Assembly: GCA_947500055.1 (NCBI GenBank)
Contig: CANMQO010000001.1
Coordinates: 248,001-312,000 of the forward strand
From: an uncultured Paracoccaceae bacterium
Lineage (GTDB): Bacteria > Pseudomonadota > Alphaproteobacteria > Rhodobacterales > Rhodobacteraceae
Direction: 5' to 3'
Length of the DNA stretch: 64,000 nt
Position numbers and translations under genes: made by a program. Under the pieces are notes generated by a model that saw nothing but the letters and a program-made list of their open reading frames with translations, searched no databases and was not told where the DNA came from. Below, in pieces: positions 38,298 to 46,920 of this stretch (position 1 is the stretch's first letter; the number at the start of each line of letters is the position of its first letter).

Positions 38298-39165
38298 GGA
38301 CCCACCGTTTGCGGAAGTAAAAATTGGTGAGCGTGAAGAGCCCCAGAATAAAGCACATGATGTAGGACAGCGCCGCCGCATAGCCCATCTCGAACTCAAC
38401 AAATGCGTTCTGATAGACATAGAATGCCAGCGTGGTTGAGGCCCGGTTCGGGCCGCCATTGGTTAATGCGTAGGTGATCTCAAACGTCTGTGTGGATCGC
38501 ACAAGGGCGAGGATCATCACGAAAAACAGGCTGCGGGTCAGCAGTGGCACCGTCACCTTGAAGAACCGTTGGATTGGCTTGGCCCCGTCCACCCGCGCTG
38601 CCTCGTAAAGCGTGGGGTCAATGGTTTGCAGACCGGCCAGCAGCAGGATCATGTAGAACCCGACATCTTTCCAGATCGACACCAGAGCCACCGCCGGCAA
38701 TGCCCATGTCGGGTCAGCCAGCCATGCTGGCGCATTGTCGACACCCAGCCAGCCAAGGAAGTTGTTCAGCAACCCAAACTTGGTCGAGAATATCCACCGC
38801 CAAGCGAGTGTGACAGCCACGGTCGAGGTGATGTAGGGCAGGAAGAACGCGCCCCGAAAGAAGGCCGAACTGCGTAACCCGTTATTGAGCAAGACCGCCA
38901 GTACCAGTGCCAGCCCAATCGAGCCGGGGACGTAGATCGCTGAGAAATAGGCGGAGTTGAGGAAAACCTTGTAGGCCGTTGGTGATGAGAAGATATGCGC
39001 GTAGTTGCCAAACCCGACAAATGTCGGCGTGTCGAAAATCTTCCAGTCGTAAAAGGACAGCGCGAATGACCAGCCAATCGGGACCAGCCGAAAGACCAGC
39101 AACCCGATAATGGTTGGCGCAAGAAACAGCAGTGCTGTGATGCGGACTTTGCGGGAGCTGCGCAT
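38287..39165 (-). CDS. Sugar ABC transporter permease (MalF type)
   Basis: 292 residues with six helices. The EAA loop is LYEAARVDGAKPIQRFFKVT. The N-terminus RITALLFLAPTIIGLLVFRL and the GLLNNFLGWLGV loop are typical of the CUT1 MalF partner. It lies 71 bp after the binding-protein gene. That gap contains a 7-bp hairpin that may set the higher expression of the binding protein. Confidence 0.94.
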   Translation of the reverse strand: MRSSRKVRITALLFLAPTIIGLLVFRLVPIGWSFALSFYDWKIFDTPTFVGFGNYAHIFSSPTAYKVFLNSAYFSAIYVPGSIGLALVLAVLLNNGLRSSAFFRGAFFLPYITSTVAVTLAWRWIFSTKFGLLNNFLGWLGVDNAPAWLADPTWALPAVALVSIWKDVGFYMILLLAGLQTIDPTLYEAARVDGAKPIQRFFKVTVPLLTRSLFFVMILALVRSTQTFEITYALTNGGPNRASTTLAFYVYQNAFVEFEMGYAAALSYIMCFILGLFTLTNFYFRKRWVHDG

Positions 39166-39216
39166 GTCGGGATGACCTGTTCAGGGAAGGGGGGTGTGCA
39201 GGCCAGGCAGGGAGGC

Positions 39217-39236
39217 GCCCGGCCTGCAAGCCGGGC
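39217..39236 (-). promoter_or_regulatory. Intercistronic hairpin after the binding-protein gene
   Basis: GCCCGGC-TTGCAG-GCCGGGC (minus strand) forms a 7-bp GC stem immediately after the stop of the binding-protein gene, without a T-run. Such structures commonly protect the upstream message or partly attenuate transcription into the permease genes. Confidence 0.55.
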
Positions 39237-40508
39237 TCAACGTGATAGCACGTCGTTGCCATAAAGGACAAAGGCATCAATCGCCTCGTCCAGTGGTTTG
39301 CGACCGTTGAGCACCTCGTCCAGTTCACCGTTCATCCCTGATGATCCGGTTGAATCGTATCCGCGCCAGCCGCTCCAGTTTTTGGAGAACCCGGTGTAGA
39401 CATTCTGCGCCCCGATCTCGAGCAGCAGCCCCTTGTTGGCGGGCATCTTGTCGGATTCAAGCCAGCCTTCGGAAGTGGCGATGTCGATATAGGCGGGGAC
39501 TTTTCCACCAAGGAAGTCGGATGCGTCCCGCCCTTCACCGACCATGTGCTGGATAAAGGCCCAGGCCAGTGCGGTATTGTCGCTGTCTTTGCCAACCGCC
39601 AGCATATCGGCCCATGCGTAAGCGGCCACATTGTCGTCCGTTGCGTCCGGCCCAACCGGCACCTGGGCAATCCCCCAGCGGAAGTCATCACCTACAATGG
39701 AGCGGGTGTTGGCGATGTTCCATGATCCGTCGACCCACATCGCGGCCATGCCAAGCGGCATGATGTCCTGCTGCCGGACACCTTCCATCTCCTGCGGCTG
39801 CGGGGCAACGCCTTCGACATTCACGAGATCGGTCAGGAATTTCAGCGCATTGACGGCCTCATCGTTGAGTTCAAGCGCGGTTTCATCGGCATTCAGGTAA
39901 CGCCCGCCATTGCGAAACACCCAAGGCTCGATATGGGCGTATCGACCATATAGCGACATCCCCCAAACATCCACCGTGCCGTCGCCATTTTCGTCGATTG
40001 TCAGCGCTTTGGCAGCAGACAGGAAATCGTCCCATGTCCAATCAGTGGTCGGCAATGGCACGCCTGCGGCCTCGAACATGTCGATGTTGTAGTAAAGTAC
40101 CGGGGCAACCCAGTTCTGTGGAAACGCCACGCGTTTACCATCGATCACACCGATTGAGGCGGCACCCTCGTAATAGTTTGCAAGCTCATCGTCCGATACC
40201 ACGCCCGACAGATCGGCGAGGTTGTCAGCCGCCGCCCATTCTTTCACAAAGCCCGAAGACATCATGAAAACATCCGGCAAATCGCCAGACGCGGCCAAGG
40301 CCGACAGGCGCGGCCAATAATCCTTTGGTGGCATGGCCGACGTTTCGATTTTCACCCCCGGATTGGCGGCTTCAAAGGCTGCAATCGCCTCCTGCTCGAT
40401 CTCAAGCTGCTCCGGATCCCACGACATATAGGACAGCGTCGTGTCCTGCGCCTGTGCCATCCCGGCACCGACAATAAGTGCGCCAAGCGCGTAGCGAATC
40501 GTTTTCAT
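39237..40508 (-). CDS. Sugar ABC transporter substrate-binding protein (CUT1)
   Basis: 423 residues. The signal peptide ends AGMAQAQ (about residue 21). The pattern FEAANPGVKIETSAMP, SGDLPDVFMMSSGFV, WVAPVLYYNIDMFEAAGVP and MAAMWVDGSWN fits the extracytoplasmic solute-binding protein family 1. It delivers a mono- or oligosaccharide to the permeases; the sugar cannot be inferred. It is the first gene of a seven-gene operon (binding protein, two permeases, ROK, ATPase, dehydrogenase, PP2C). GGAGGG precedes ATG 40508. Confidence 0.94.
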   Translation of the reverse strand: MKTIRYALGALIVGAGMAQAQDTTLSYMSWDPEQLEIEQEAIAAFEAANPGVKIETSAMPPKDYWPRLSALAASGDLPDVFMMSSGFVKEWAAADNLADLSGVVSDDELANYYEGAASIGVIDGKRVAFPQNWVAPVLYYNIDMFEAAGVPLPTTDWTWDDFLSAAKALTIDENGDGTVDVWGMSLYGRYAHIEPWVFRNGGRYLNADETALELNDEAVNALKFLTDLVNVEGVAPQPQEMEGVRQQDIMPLGMAAMWVDGSWNIANTRSIVGDDFRWGIAQVPVGPDATDDNVAAYAWADMLAVGKDSDNTALAWAFIQHMVGEGRDASDFLGGKVPAYIDIATSEGWLESDKMPANKGLLLEIGAQNVYTGFSKNWSGWRGYDSTGSSGMNGELDEVLNGRKPLDEAIDAFVLYGNDVLSR

Positions 40509-40533
40509 ATTTGTCCCTCCAGTTCCAACAGTA

Positions 40534-40556
40534 TTTTATTCCACGATGAAATAAAA
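40534..40556 (-). promoter_or_regulatory. ROK-type operator (inverted repeat)
   Basis: TTTTATTCCA-CGA-TGAAATAAAA is an inverted repeat with 9 of 10 matching positions per arm, 26 bp upstream of the binding-protein start. It resembles the TTATTT...AAATAA sites of NagC/Mlc-type ROK repressors. The ROK gene inside the operon makes autoregulation likely (inference). Confidence 0.7.
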
Positions 40557-40887
40557 ACAAGCGCTGATGAGAAATCCGTGAATCTGGGACAGAAAGGGCA
40601 TAAAGGGAATTCGGGATCATGCCGGAAAAGGGCCACCCAAAAGGTCATTGGTGCGTTGTCTTGAAAGTGCAAGCGGGCCCCATTGGTCGCTGATGGTGAG
40701 CTTGTCGCGAGCAGCGATTTATGGGGCTGTGCATGGGGGATTGTCGACAGGCCCAACAGAAAAGTAATGGGCCATCATGGTGACTACATCGACAGAACGC
40801 GATGTTTGAACCTTTGAAAGGGATAGGCTAACAAAAATATCCCGCTCAATTCAGGGCTCGATACGGGTTTTGGCCTAAGATTGAGGA

Positions 40888-40919
40888 GCCGAGGCCGTTC
40901 GGGTGGGAACGACCTCGGC
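40888..40919 (-). terminator. Long hairpin downstream of lipoprotein gene
   Basis: GCCGAGGCCGTTC-GGGTGG-GAACGACCTCGGC forms a 13-bp stem with one mismatch, 77 bp past the stop of the leftward lipoprotein gene. There is no clear T-run, so termination strength is uncertain. Confidence 0.5.
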
Positions 40920-40995
40920 CTATCTGTATGGTGACAAGAAATTCAGATTTCGGAATCCAGCGGTGAAGGGGGTGGCAACCGGCATCCGTGCTTCA

Positions 40996-41613
40996 TTAGT
41001 CCTGGTTGGCGAAGACACCTGAAAAGACTTCTGAGTCATCGTTAAACGCCTCGGCTGCGAATTGCTCCGCGTTGTCGCCGATGAACGCCCCGCTTGCGGA
41101 GAGATTGACGTCAATCCGGGGCCCATCGCTGGGCGTGACAGAGCCCGTGATTTGACCACTGTAGGCATTTGTGCCTGCTGCAATCTGGTCAAGCTCGTAG
41201 GTCAAGCGACCATCAATCCGCTCACCCTCCAGATTTGCAAAACTGTCTACATTTGGATTGGAGATCTGAAAGAAGTTATTCGCAGAACCGGAGATTTCAT
41301 GATCGTCAAAATCAGCCACCAAAGTGGAGGAACCAATCGCGAGGAAGGCGTTGTCGTCATTTTCGCCTTCCGCTTCAACGCCAACAATCGCGATCCCGGT
41401 ATAGCTTCGCGAACCTGAGGTGGGCAGATTTGCGAATGGCGTTGGATCTGCATCTTCAAAGTTCTCGGTACCTATCGCGGCAAAGAACGTCTCGCTACGT
41501 GATTGAAGTTCCTCCAGCGTGACCTCGTCAGGTGAAGCACCGCCCCCGCCGGAGCCTCCGCAAGCTGACAAAAGTAGTGCTGCGCAACAGGAGATAACAA
41601 CGTTGATTCTCAT
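40996..41613 (-). CDS. Glycine-rich lipoprotein with TbpB-like C-terminal beta domain
   Basis: 205 residues from ATG 41613 (GGA 8 nt upstream); ATG 41625 is possible. The lipobox is LLLSAC (Cys about residue 18), followed by GGSGGGG and a short linker. The rest is beta-rich and Asp/Asn-rich. It ends SASGAFIGDNAEQFAAEAF...FSGVFANQD, which resembles the final strands of TbpB/factor-H-binding-type barrels (GxFYGPxAxExGGxF). It is probably an outer-membrane surface lipoprotein. Ligand unknown. A CtrA-type box is 105 bp upstream. Confidence 0.7.
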   Translation of the reverse strand: MRINVVISCCAALLLSACGGSGGGGASPDEVTLEELQSRSETFFAAIGTENFEDADPTPFANLPTSGSRSYTGIAIVGVEAEGENDDNAFLAIGSSTLVADFDDHEISGSANNFFQISNPNVDSFANLEGERIDGRLTYELDQIAAGTNAYSGQITGSVTPSDGPRIDVNLSASGAFIGDNAEQFAAEAFNDDSEVFSGVFANQD

Positions 41614-41717
41614 AAGTCTGTCCATTTTGAATTTGATGTCGTCACATGACACCCGGACCAGCCGGACGATCATATGTTGCCTTGGTGGGTAATCATCGAC
41701 TGGAGGAAAATTGAGAC

Positions 41718-41732
41718 TTAATATTGTCTTAA
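41718..41732 (-). promoter_or_regulatory. CtrA-type box (TTAA-N7-TTAA)
   Basis: TTAA at 41718-41721 and TTAA at 41729-41732 are 7 bp apart, within the 269-bp gap between the lipoprotein and ctaD. The lipoprotein gene starts 105 bp away and is the likely target. Confidence 0.5.
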
Positions 41733-41832
41733 CTGCGACATCGCGGTTTCGCCCATAAGAACTTTGCATTTTATTGGGTGAAATCCTGAGTTGTGCCGTT
41801 GCCACGTTCTGAGCCAAAGTTTTCACCAACGA

Positions 41833-41863
41833 AAAAGGCCCCACCAATCTGGCGGGGCCTTTG
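41833..41863 (-). terminator. Intrinsic terminator of ctaD
   Basis: On the minus strand AAAGGCCCCGCC-AGAT-TGGTGGGGCCTTT forms a GC-rich stem followed by TT, 20 bp past the ctaD stop. It is a clean rho-independent terminator. Confidence 0.85.
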
Positions 41864-41882
41864 TTCGTGTTCTTGTCGCAGT

Positions 41883-43556
41883 TTAGTGTGCGTGCCCTTT
41901 GTCCCAATCGGACTGCTTGGGCAGCGTTTCGAATGTGTGCTCTGGTGGAGGGCAGGGCAGGGTCCATTCAAGCGTGTCTGCGTATTCGTTCCAAGGGTTG
42001 TTCTGTTCAACCTTCTTGCCTTTCAGCAATGTGTAGAACAGCACCCCGATGAAGAACAGGAATGATGCGAAGGACAGGAAAGCCCCCAGAGATGAGACAT
42101 AGTTCCAGGTTGCGAAAGCATCAGGATAGTCGATGTAACGCCGTGGCATGCCCTGACGACCCAGGAAGTGCTGGGGGAAGAATGTCAGGTTGGCACCAAC
42201 AAACATCGCCCAGAAATGCAGCTTGCCTGCCCATTCGGGATACATCTTGCCCGACATTTTGGGCAGGTAGAAATAGATCCCCGCAAAGATGGCAAAGACG
42301 GCACCAAGTGACATCACATAGTGGAAATGCGCCACAACATAGTAAGTGTCGTGATAGACGCGGTCGACGCCAGCCTGTGACAGCACGATGCCGGTCACCC
42401 CGCCCACGGTGAACAGGAACAGGAAGCCGAACGCCCAGAGCATCGGGGTTTTGAACTCCACCGAACCGCCCCACATGGTCGCGATCCACGAGAAGATTTT
42501 CACCCCTGTCGGCACCGCGATCACCATGGTCGCCAGCATGAAGTAGGATTGCTGTGTCAGGGACATGCCCACGGTGTACATGTGGTGCGCCCAGACGACG
42601 AAGCCCAGAACACCGATGGCAACCATCGCATAGACCATGGGCAGGTAGCCAAAGACCGGCTTGCGGCTGAACGTGGCGATGACATGGCTGATGATGCCAA
42701 AGCCGGGGATGACGATGATATACACTTCCGGGTGACCAAAGAACCACAGGATGTGCTGGTAAAGGATCGGGTCACCACCGCCAGCTGGCTGGAAGAAGGT
42801 TGTGCCAAAATTCCGGTCTGTCAGCAGCATGGTGATCGCACCGGCCAGCACCGGTAAGGCCAGAAGGATCAGCCATGCAGTCACAAAGATCGACCACGCA
42901 AAGAGCGGCACCTTATGCAATGTCATGCCGGGTGCGCGCATGTTCAGGAAGGTTGTGATCATGTTGATCGCACCAAGGATCGATGACGCCCCTGAGAGGT
43001 GGACCGCAAAGATCGCAAGATCCATGGACATCCCGCCCTCGGATGTGGACAGCGGCGGGTAAAGCACCCAGCCAACGCCGGACCCCAACTGCCCGTTGCC
43101 GCCCGGAGAGAGCATGGAGGCGACACCAAGCGATGCACCGGCCACAAACATCCAGTAGCTGAGGTTGTTCAGACGCGGGAACGCCATGTCCGGTGCGCCG
43201 ATTTGCAGCGGCATGAAGTAGTTGCCAAAGCCACCAAAGAGCGCCGGAATAACCACAAAGAACATCATCAGGACGCCGTGATAGGTGATCATCACGTTCC
43301 AAAGGTGGCCATTTGGCGTGCATTCACCTGCTGCCGCAGCAAAGAACCGCGCGCCTTCGGCACACATATACTGCACCCCGGGGTTCATCAGTTCCAGCCG
43401 CATATAGACCGTGAAGGCGACCGAAATGAAGCCGATCACACCCGCCGTCCAAAGGTATAAGATACCGATATCCTTGTGGTTTGTGGACATGAACCACCGG
43501 GTAAAGAAGCCCCGGTCGTCTTCGTGTGCGTCGCCGTGGATGGCTGCGTCTGCCAT
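41883..43556 (-). CDS. ctaD: Cytochrome c oxidase subunit I (aa3 type)
   Basis: 557 residues from ATG 43556, with GAGGAG upstream. Twelve helices. Heme a/a3 and Cu-B ligands are visible: [10 protein letters not shown], the His-Tyr cross-link motif [17 protein letters not shown], and [28 protein letters not shown] opens the protein. It is the catalytic subunit of the terminal oxidase in the inner membrane, reducing O2 and pumping protons. The other oxidase genes are not adjacent, as is common for ctaD in Rhodobacterales. It is monocistronic. Confidence 0.97.
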   Translation of the reverse strand: MADAAIHGDAHEDDRGFFTRWFMSTNHKDIGILYLWTAGVIGFISVAFTVYMRLELMNPGVQYMCAEGARFFAAAAGECTPNGHLWNVMITYHGVLMMFFVVIPALFGGFGNYFMPLQIGAPDMAFPRLNNLSYWMFVAGASLGVASMLSPGGNGQLGSGVGWVLYPPLSTSEGGMSMDLAIFAVHLSGASSILGAINMITTFLNMRAPGMTLHKVPLFAWSIFVTAWLILLALPVLAGAITMLLTDRNFGTTFFQPAGGGDPILYQHILWFFGHPEVYIIVIPGFGIISHVIATFSRKPVFGYLPMVYAMVAIGVLGFVVWAHHMYTVGMSLTQQSYFMLATMVIAVPTGVKIFSWIATMWGGSVEFKTPMLWAFGFLFLFTVGGVTGIVLSQAGVDRVYHDTYYVVAHFHYVMSLGAVFAIFAGIYFYLPKMSGKMYPEWAGKLHFWAMFVGANLTFFPQHFLGRQGMPRRYIDYPDAFATWNYVSSLGAFLSFASFLFFIGVLFYTLLKGKKVEQNNPWNEYADTLEWTLPCPPPEHTFETLPKQSDWDKGHAH

Positions 43557-43702
43557 TATGGCACTCCTCGTATTGGCTACATTCCTCAAGGGTGCGCGAT
43601 TCACACACGCCCCATTTGGCGTCGGTTCTAGTCGCTTGATGCGAAAGGAGCAATAAAGGATGCAGATTTGGCGCTGGGTTAAATTGGCGCAGGGTGGCTG
43701 CC

Positions 43703-44371
43703 TTATGCGTCGTCAGCTGCTGCGTTGCGCATTGCATCGTCGAATGTCTGCCGCAGCGCCACATCCAGATCATGCATTGTTACCGGCAGGCCCAGATCAA
43801 CGAGGCTGGTGACCCCGTGATCGCTGATCCCGCAGGGCACGATCCCGTCGAAATGGCGCAGATCGGGGTCCACGTTGATGGACATCCCGTGGAAGGACAC
43901 CCATTTGCGCAGCCGGATGCCCAAAGCTGCGATCTTGTCTTCGGCCAGCGTCCCATCGGGCTGAGCCGGTTTTTCGGGCCGCTGTACCCAGACCCCAACG
44001 CGCCCTTGCCGGATTTCACCCTTGACGTTGAATGTCTCTAACGTGGCAATCACCCAGTTTTCGAGGTCCTGCACGAATTTCCGCACGTCCCGCCCGCGCT
44101 TGCCGACGTCGAGCATGACATAGACGACCCGCTGCCCAGGCCCGTGATAGGTATATTCGCCGCCCCGCCGTGCCTCGAACACCGGGAACCGGTCAGGGTC
44201 TATCAGATCATCGCGCTTGGCGGAGGTGCCCGCAGTGTAAAGGGGCGGGTGTTCGAGCAGCCAGATCGCCTCATCCGCCGTCCCCGCAGAGATCGCCGCC
44301 ACGCGCTGTTCCATGAAGGCGAGCGCCTCTGCGTATTCGGTGAGCCCGTCAGTGATGATCCATTCAACCAT
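43703..44371 (-). CDS. lipB: Octanoyl-(ACP) transferase
   Basis: 222 residues. The family pattern is [20 protein letters not shown]. The catalytic cysteine lies in [10 protein letters not shown] (about 176) and the catalytic lysine in [18 protein letters not shown] (about 144). It transfers octanoyl groups from acyl carrier protein to lipoyl domains, the first step of lipoate synthesis. The stop is 146 bp before the ctaD start on the same strand. Confidence 0.95.
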   Translation of the reverse strand: MVEWIITDGLTEYAEALAFMEQRVAAISAGTADEAIWLLEHPPLYTAGTSAKRDDLIDPDRFPVFEARRGGEYTYHGPGQRVVYVMLDVGKRGRDVRKFVQDLENWVIATLETFNVKGEIRQGRVGVWVQRPEKPAQPDGTLAEDKIAALGIRLRKWVSFHGMSINVDPDLRHFDGIVPCGISDHGVTSLVDLGLPVTMHDLDVALRQTFDDAMRNAAADDA

Positions 44372-44423
44372 GGGCGCTGGGTAACGCTCTGATCATCAGA
44401 TGCCAAGTATGCGATTTCCCCTC

Positions 44424-44452
44424 TTGGCATCGCAAACGGCCTCGTCTATGAG
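44424..44452 (+). promoter_or_regulatory. Candidate promoter of tRNA-Leu
   Basis: TTGGCA at 44424-44429 and TATGAG at 44447-44452 are separated by 17 bp. The predicted start of transcription falls about 20 bp before the mature tRNA 5' end at 44479. Confidence 0.5.
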
Positions 44453-44478
44453 ATGCGGGCTTACCAGCCTTTGGACTT

Positions 44479-44565
44479 GCGGTCGTGGCGGAATTGGTAG
44501 ACGCGCAGCGTTGAGGTCGCTGTGAGGTAACACTCGTGGGGGTTCGAGTCCCCCCGACCGCACCA
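44479..44565 (+). tRNA. tRNA-Leu (anticodon GAG)
   Basis: 87 nt, class II with a long variable arm. The acceptor arms GCGGTCG and CGACCGC pair perfectly, followed by A and an encoded CCA. The anticodon stem CAGCG/CGCTG carries the loop TTGAGGT, anticodon GAG, which reads CUC and CUU. The T arm is GGGGGTTCGAGTCCCCC. Confidence 0.97.
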
Positions 44566-44608
44566 TCACCCCCTGCACATGATGTGATTACCCTGCTGCC
44601 TGAACAGG

Positions 44609-45916
44609 TTAGTGCATGTAGCGCAAATTGCTGAATGTTTGCCGCCACTGTGACACCTCAGCCATGATGGCATCCCCTTTCAGGCCGCGCGCGATGAGTT
44701 GGGCAAGCCGTTCTGCGTCAGCGCTTGTCATGCCCCACCGCACCAGTTCCGGCGTTCCGATCCGCAGACCGTTCATGTCACCGGTGACATCCGCGACGGG
44801 GAGGCCAATGCCGCAGGCCAGAAACCCCGCATTGCGCAGCAATTTGGAGGCCGTTTGCCCGCCGCCATACTGGTCTGCCAGAACCGCGAATTGATGTGAG
44901 TTGGTGAACCCTTCGGCCCCGGAAAACACCGGGACGTCCAGATCGTGCAACGCCGAGGCCAGCGCTTGCGACATTGTGATCATTTCGCGGGCATAGGCCG
45001 CCCCGAAATCGCGCCAGTCCAGCATCGTGACAGCCAGGGCGGCTGACTTGGCGGCATCAAAATTGGCCGTCATTCCGGGGAAAGCGATGGCATCAAGCGA
45101 TTGCGCGATCTCGGCGTCGTTGGTGACGATCAAACCACTAGCCGGGCCGCCAAGGCTTTTGTATGTGCTCATCGTCATGAAATGCGCGCCCTGATGTATC
45201 GGGTTTTTCCATGCCCGTCCTGCGATGATCCCGCATTGATGCGCCGCATCGAACATGACCTTTGCCCCAACCTCATCGGCAATCGTTCGGATGTCAGCCA
45301 CGGGATGCTCAAACAGGTTCAGGCTGCCGCCGATGGTGATCAGCTTTGGCTGCACTTTTTGGGCCAATGCGCCAAGGGCATCAAGTGCGACGGTATACCC
45401 ATCCGTCGTGACGGGGGCTTCAACAATGTTCAGCCCGTAAAGGCCAGCGCAGCCAGCGTCGTGATGGGTAACGTGCCCGCCGATGGAGGCAGGGGGCACG
45501 ATGATCGTGTCGCCGGGTTTGCAGGTCGCCATGAAGCCGTAGAGGTTTGCAATCGCACCTGATGGCACCCGAATTTCGGCATATCTGGCGTCGAAAACTT
45601 CGGCGCAGAGCTGGGCTGCGATAACCTCTATCTCTTCGATGGCTTCCAGTCCCATTTCGTATTTGTCGCCGGGATAACCAAGCGACGGACGCGATCCGAT
45701 GCCGGAGGCCAGCAGCGCTTCGGCCTTGGGGTTCATCACATTGGTTGCCGGGTTGAGGTTGAAGCACTCTTTCTCGTGGATATCCCGGTTCCGCGCGGCC
45801 AGATCGTTTATCTGTGCCAACAGGTCAGTGGCGGATGATCTGCCTGTTTTGGCAGCGATGGTGCCGACCAGTGTTTCGCTTTGTTCAGGAACCCAATTGC
45901 GGTGAGCCAGTGACAT
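44609..45916 (-). CDS. Serine hydroxymethyltransferase-like PLP enzyme
   Basis: 435 residues from ATG 45916 (GGAGG seven bases upstream). SHMT-type blocks are recognisable but diverged: ECFNLNPATNVMNPKAEALL, GYPGDKYEMGLEAIEEIE, IRVPSGAIANLYGFMA, FDAAHQCGIIAG, and the PLP lysine in TMSTYKSLGGPASGLIV, where housekeeping GlyA has TTTTHKTLRGPRGG. It is therefore a paralogue whose substrate may differ (another hydroxyamino acid or alternative C1 donor). It is divergent from a LysR gene, with an inverted repeat between them. A tRNA-Leu gene lies just downstream. Confidence 0.83.
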   Translation of the reverse strand: MSLAHRNWVPEQSETLVGTIAAKTGRSSATDLLAQINDLAARNRDIHEKECFNLNPATNVMNPKAEALLASGIGSRPSLGYPGDKYEMGLEAIEEIEVIAAQLCAEVFDARYAEIRVPSGAIANLYGFMATCKPGDTIIVPPASIGGHVTHHDAGCAGLYGLNIVEAPVTTDGYTVALDALGALAQKVQPKLITIGGSLNLFEHPVADIRTIADEVGAKVMFDAAHQCGIIAGRAWKNPIHQGAHFMTMSTYKSLGGPASGLIVTNDAEIAQSLDAIAFPGMTANFDAAKSAALAVTMLDWRDFGAAYAREMITMSQALASALHDLDVPVFSGAEGFTNSHQFAVLADQYGGGQTASKLLRNAGFLACGIGLPVADVTGDMNGLRIGTPELVRWGMTSADAERLAQLIARGLKGDAIMAEVSQWRQTFSNLRYMH

Positions 45917-45972
45917 GCGCATTCCTCCGTTGTTTGCCATAGTTTCACCGGTTGCAGATGACAGCGCAAATC

Positions 45973-46002
45973 AGTTTTGCTATTTCTTGGCGTAGAAAAA
46001 CT
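45973..46002. promoter_or_regulatory. Inverted-repeat operator candidate for the LysR protein
   Basis: AGTTTTGCTA, a 10-bp spacer and TAGAAAAACT form an inverted repeat matching at 9 of 10 positions. It lies 11 bp before the LysR start and 57 bp upstream of the SHMT-like start. This is the expected place for a LysR autoregulatory site. Confidence 0.55.
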
Positions 46003-46013
46003 AAGGCTATGAA

Positions 46014-46901
46014 ATGAGTGTTGACCCGCCACGCCCCAAAGGCCCGCCGCTGAACGCCATACGCGCGTTTGAAGCTGCCGGGCGTCATCAGAGCTTTGTG
46101 GGTGCCGCGCAGGAGTTGAGCGTCTCAGCCGGTGCAATATCGCAGCATATCAAGGCGCTGGAAGGCTGGTCAGGTGTGGCGCTGTTTCAGCGCAATGCGC
46201 AGGGTGTGGCGTTGACGGCAGCAGGTCGACAACTTGCCCCGCGCTTTACTGCGGCATTTGATGCATTGGCCGATGCGACGCATGCGTTGCGGAACCTGTC
46301 GGTGCATAAGGATATTCATATCGCCGCCTTGCCATCGGTTGCGCAATTGTGGCTGTCGCCCCGGCTTCGCAAGGTGAGGGCTGCCTTTCCGGATATGAAA
46401 TTTTCCGTCACTGCGATGGAAAACCCGCCCAATATGACACGCGAGTTATTCGATCTGTGGCTGTTTATCGGCGTGCCGGGTGATCATCCTTATGAGGTCA
46501 TTATCGCGGCGGATGATGTGGTACCTGTTTGTGCGCCATCACTTGTCGAACAGATTGCGACGCCGGAGGATTTGAACACTGTCCCGCTGCTGCATGATCA
46601 AACATGGCGCGATGATTGGGTGGCGTGGTCAAAGGCCACGGGTGTGCCGCTGAACAATGCCACAACAGGGCCCAGCTATTCGCTATATAGTCTAGCGGTT
46701 GAAGAGGCGAAATCGGGTGCCGGTGCGTTGATGGGCCACCGGACGCTGATCAGGGATGCATTGGATGATGGGACGCTTGTTGCTGCTTATCCGGAACCGG
46801 TGACAATGGGCCGGTCACTTATTCTGGGGCTGCCCCGCGCATCGCGCCGCCGCGCTGAAATTGATGAGATTACCGCAGTTCTGCTGGATGAGCTGCAATA
46901 G
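46014..46901 (+). CDS. LysR family regulator, GcvA-like
   Basis: 295 residues. The N-terminal HTH is LNAIRAFEAAGRHQSFVGAA, with SAGAISQHIKALEGWSGVALF following. This PPLNAIRAFEAAxRHxSF opening is characteristic of GcvA-type regulators. The effector domain occupies about 95-290. GcvA proteins commonly control amino-acid or beta-lactamase genes. The divergent SHMT-like gene is the probable target here. Confidence 0.9.
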   Translation: MSVDPPRPKGPPLNAIRAFEAAGRHQSFVGAAQELSVSAGAISQHIKALEGWSGVALFQRNAQGVALTAAGRQLAPRFTAAFDALADATHALRNLSVHKDIHIAALPSVAQLWLSPRLRKVRAAFPDMKFSVTAMENPPNMTRELFDLWLFIGVPGDHPYEVIIAADDVVPVCAPSLVEQIATPEDLNTVPLLHDQTWRDDWVAWSKATGVPLNNATTGPSYSLYSLAVEEAKSGAGALMGHRTLIRDALDDGTLVAAYPEPVTMGRSLILGLPRASRRRAEIDEITAVLLDELQ

Positions 46902-46920
46902 GAGGCCAACCCGCGCTGCC

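Larger units (their letters stand above)
40509..40995. other. 487-bp intergenic region
   Basis: The largest gap in the window. The end near the binding-protein gene holds the ROK-type inverted repeat (40534-40556). The other end holds a long hairpin (40888-40919) that probably terminates the lipoprotein gene. Between them (about 40,560-40,880) I see no convincing gene, tRNA or repeat. Confidence 0.6.

Noticed and set aside
43660-43812. Plus-strand frame of 50 codons with a good AAGGAG site upstream of ATG 43660.
   Set aside because: Most of it is antisense to lipB, and the predicted peptide is Arg/Ala-rich with no pattern.
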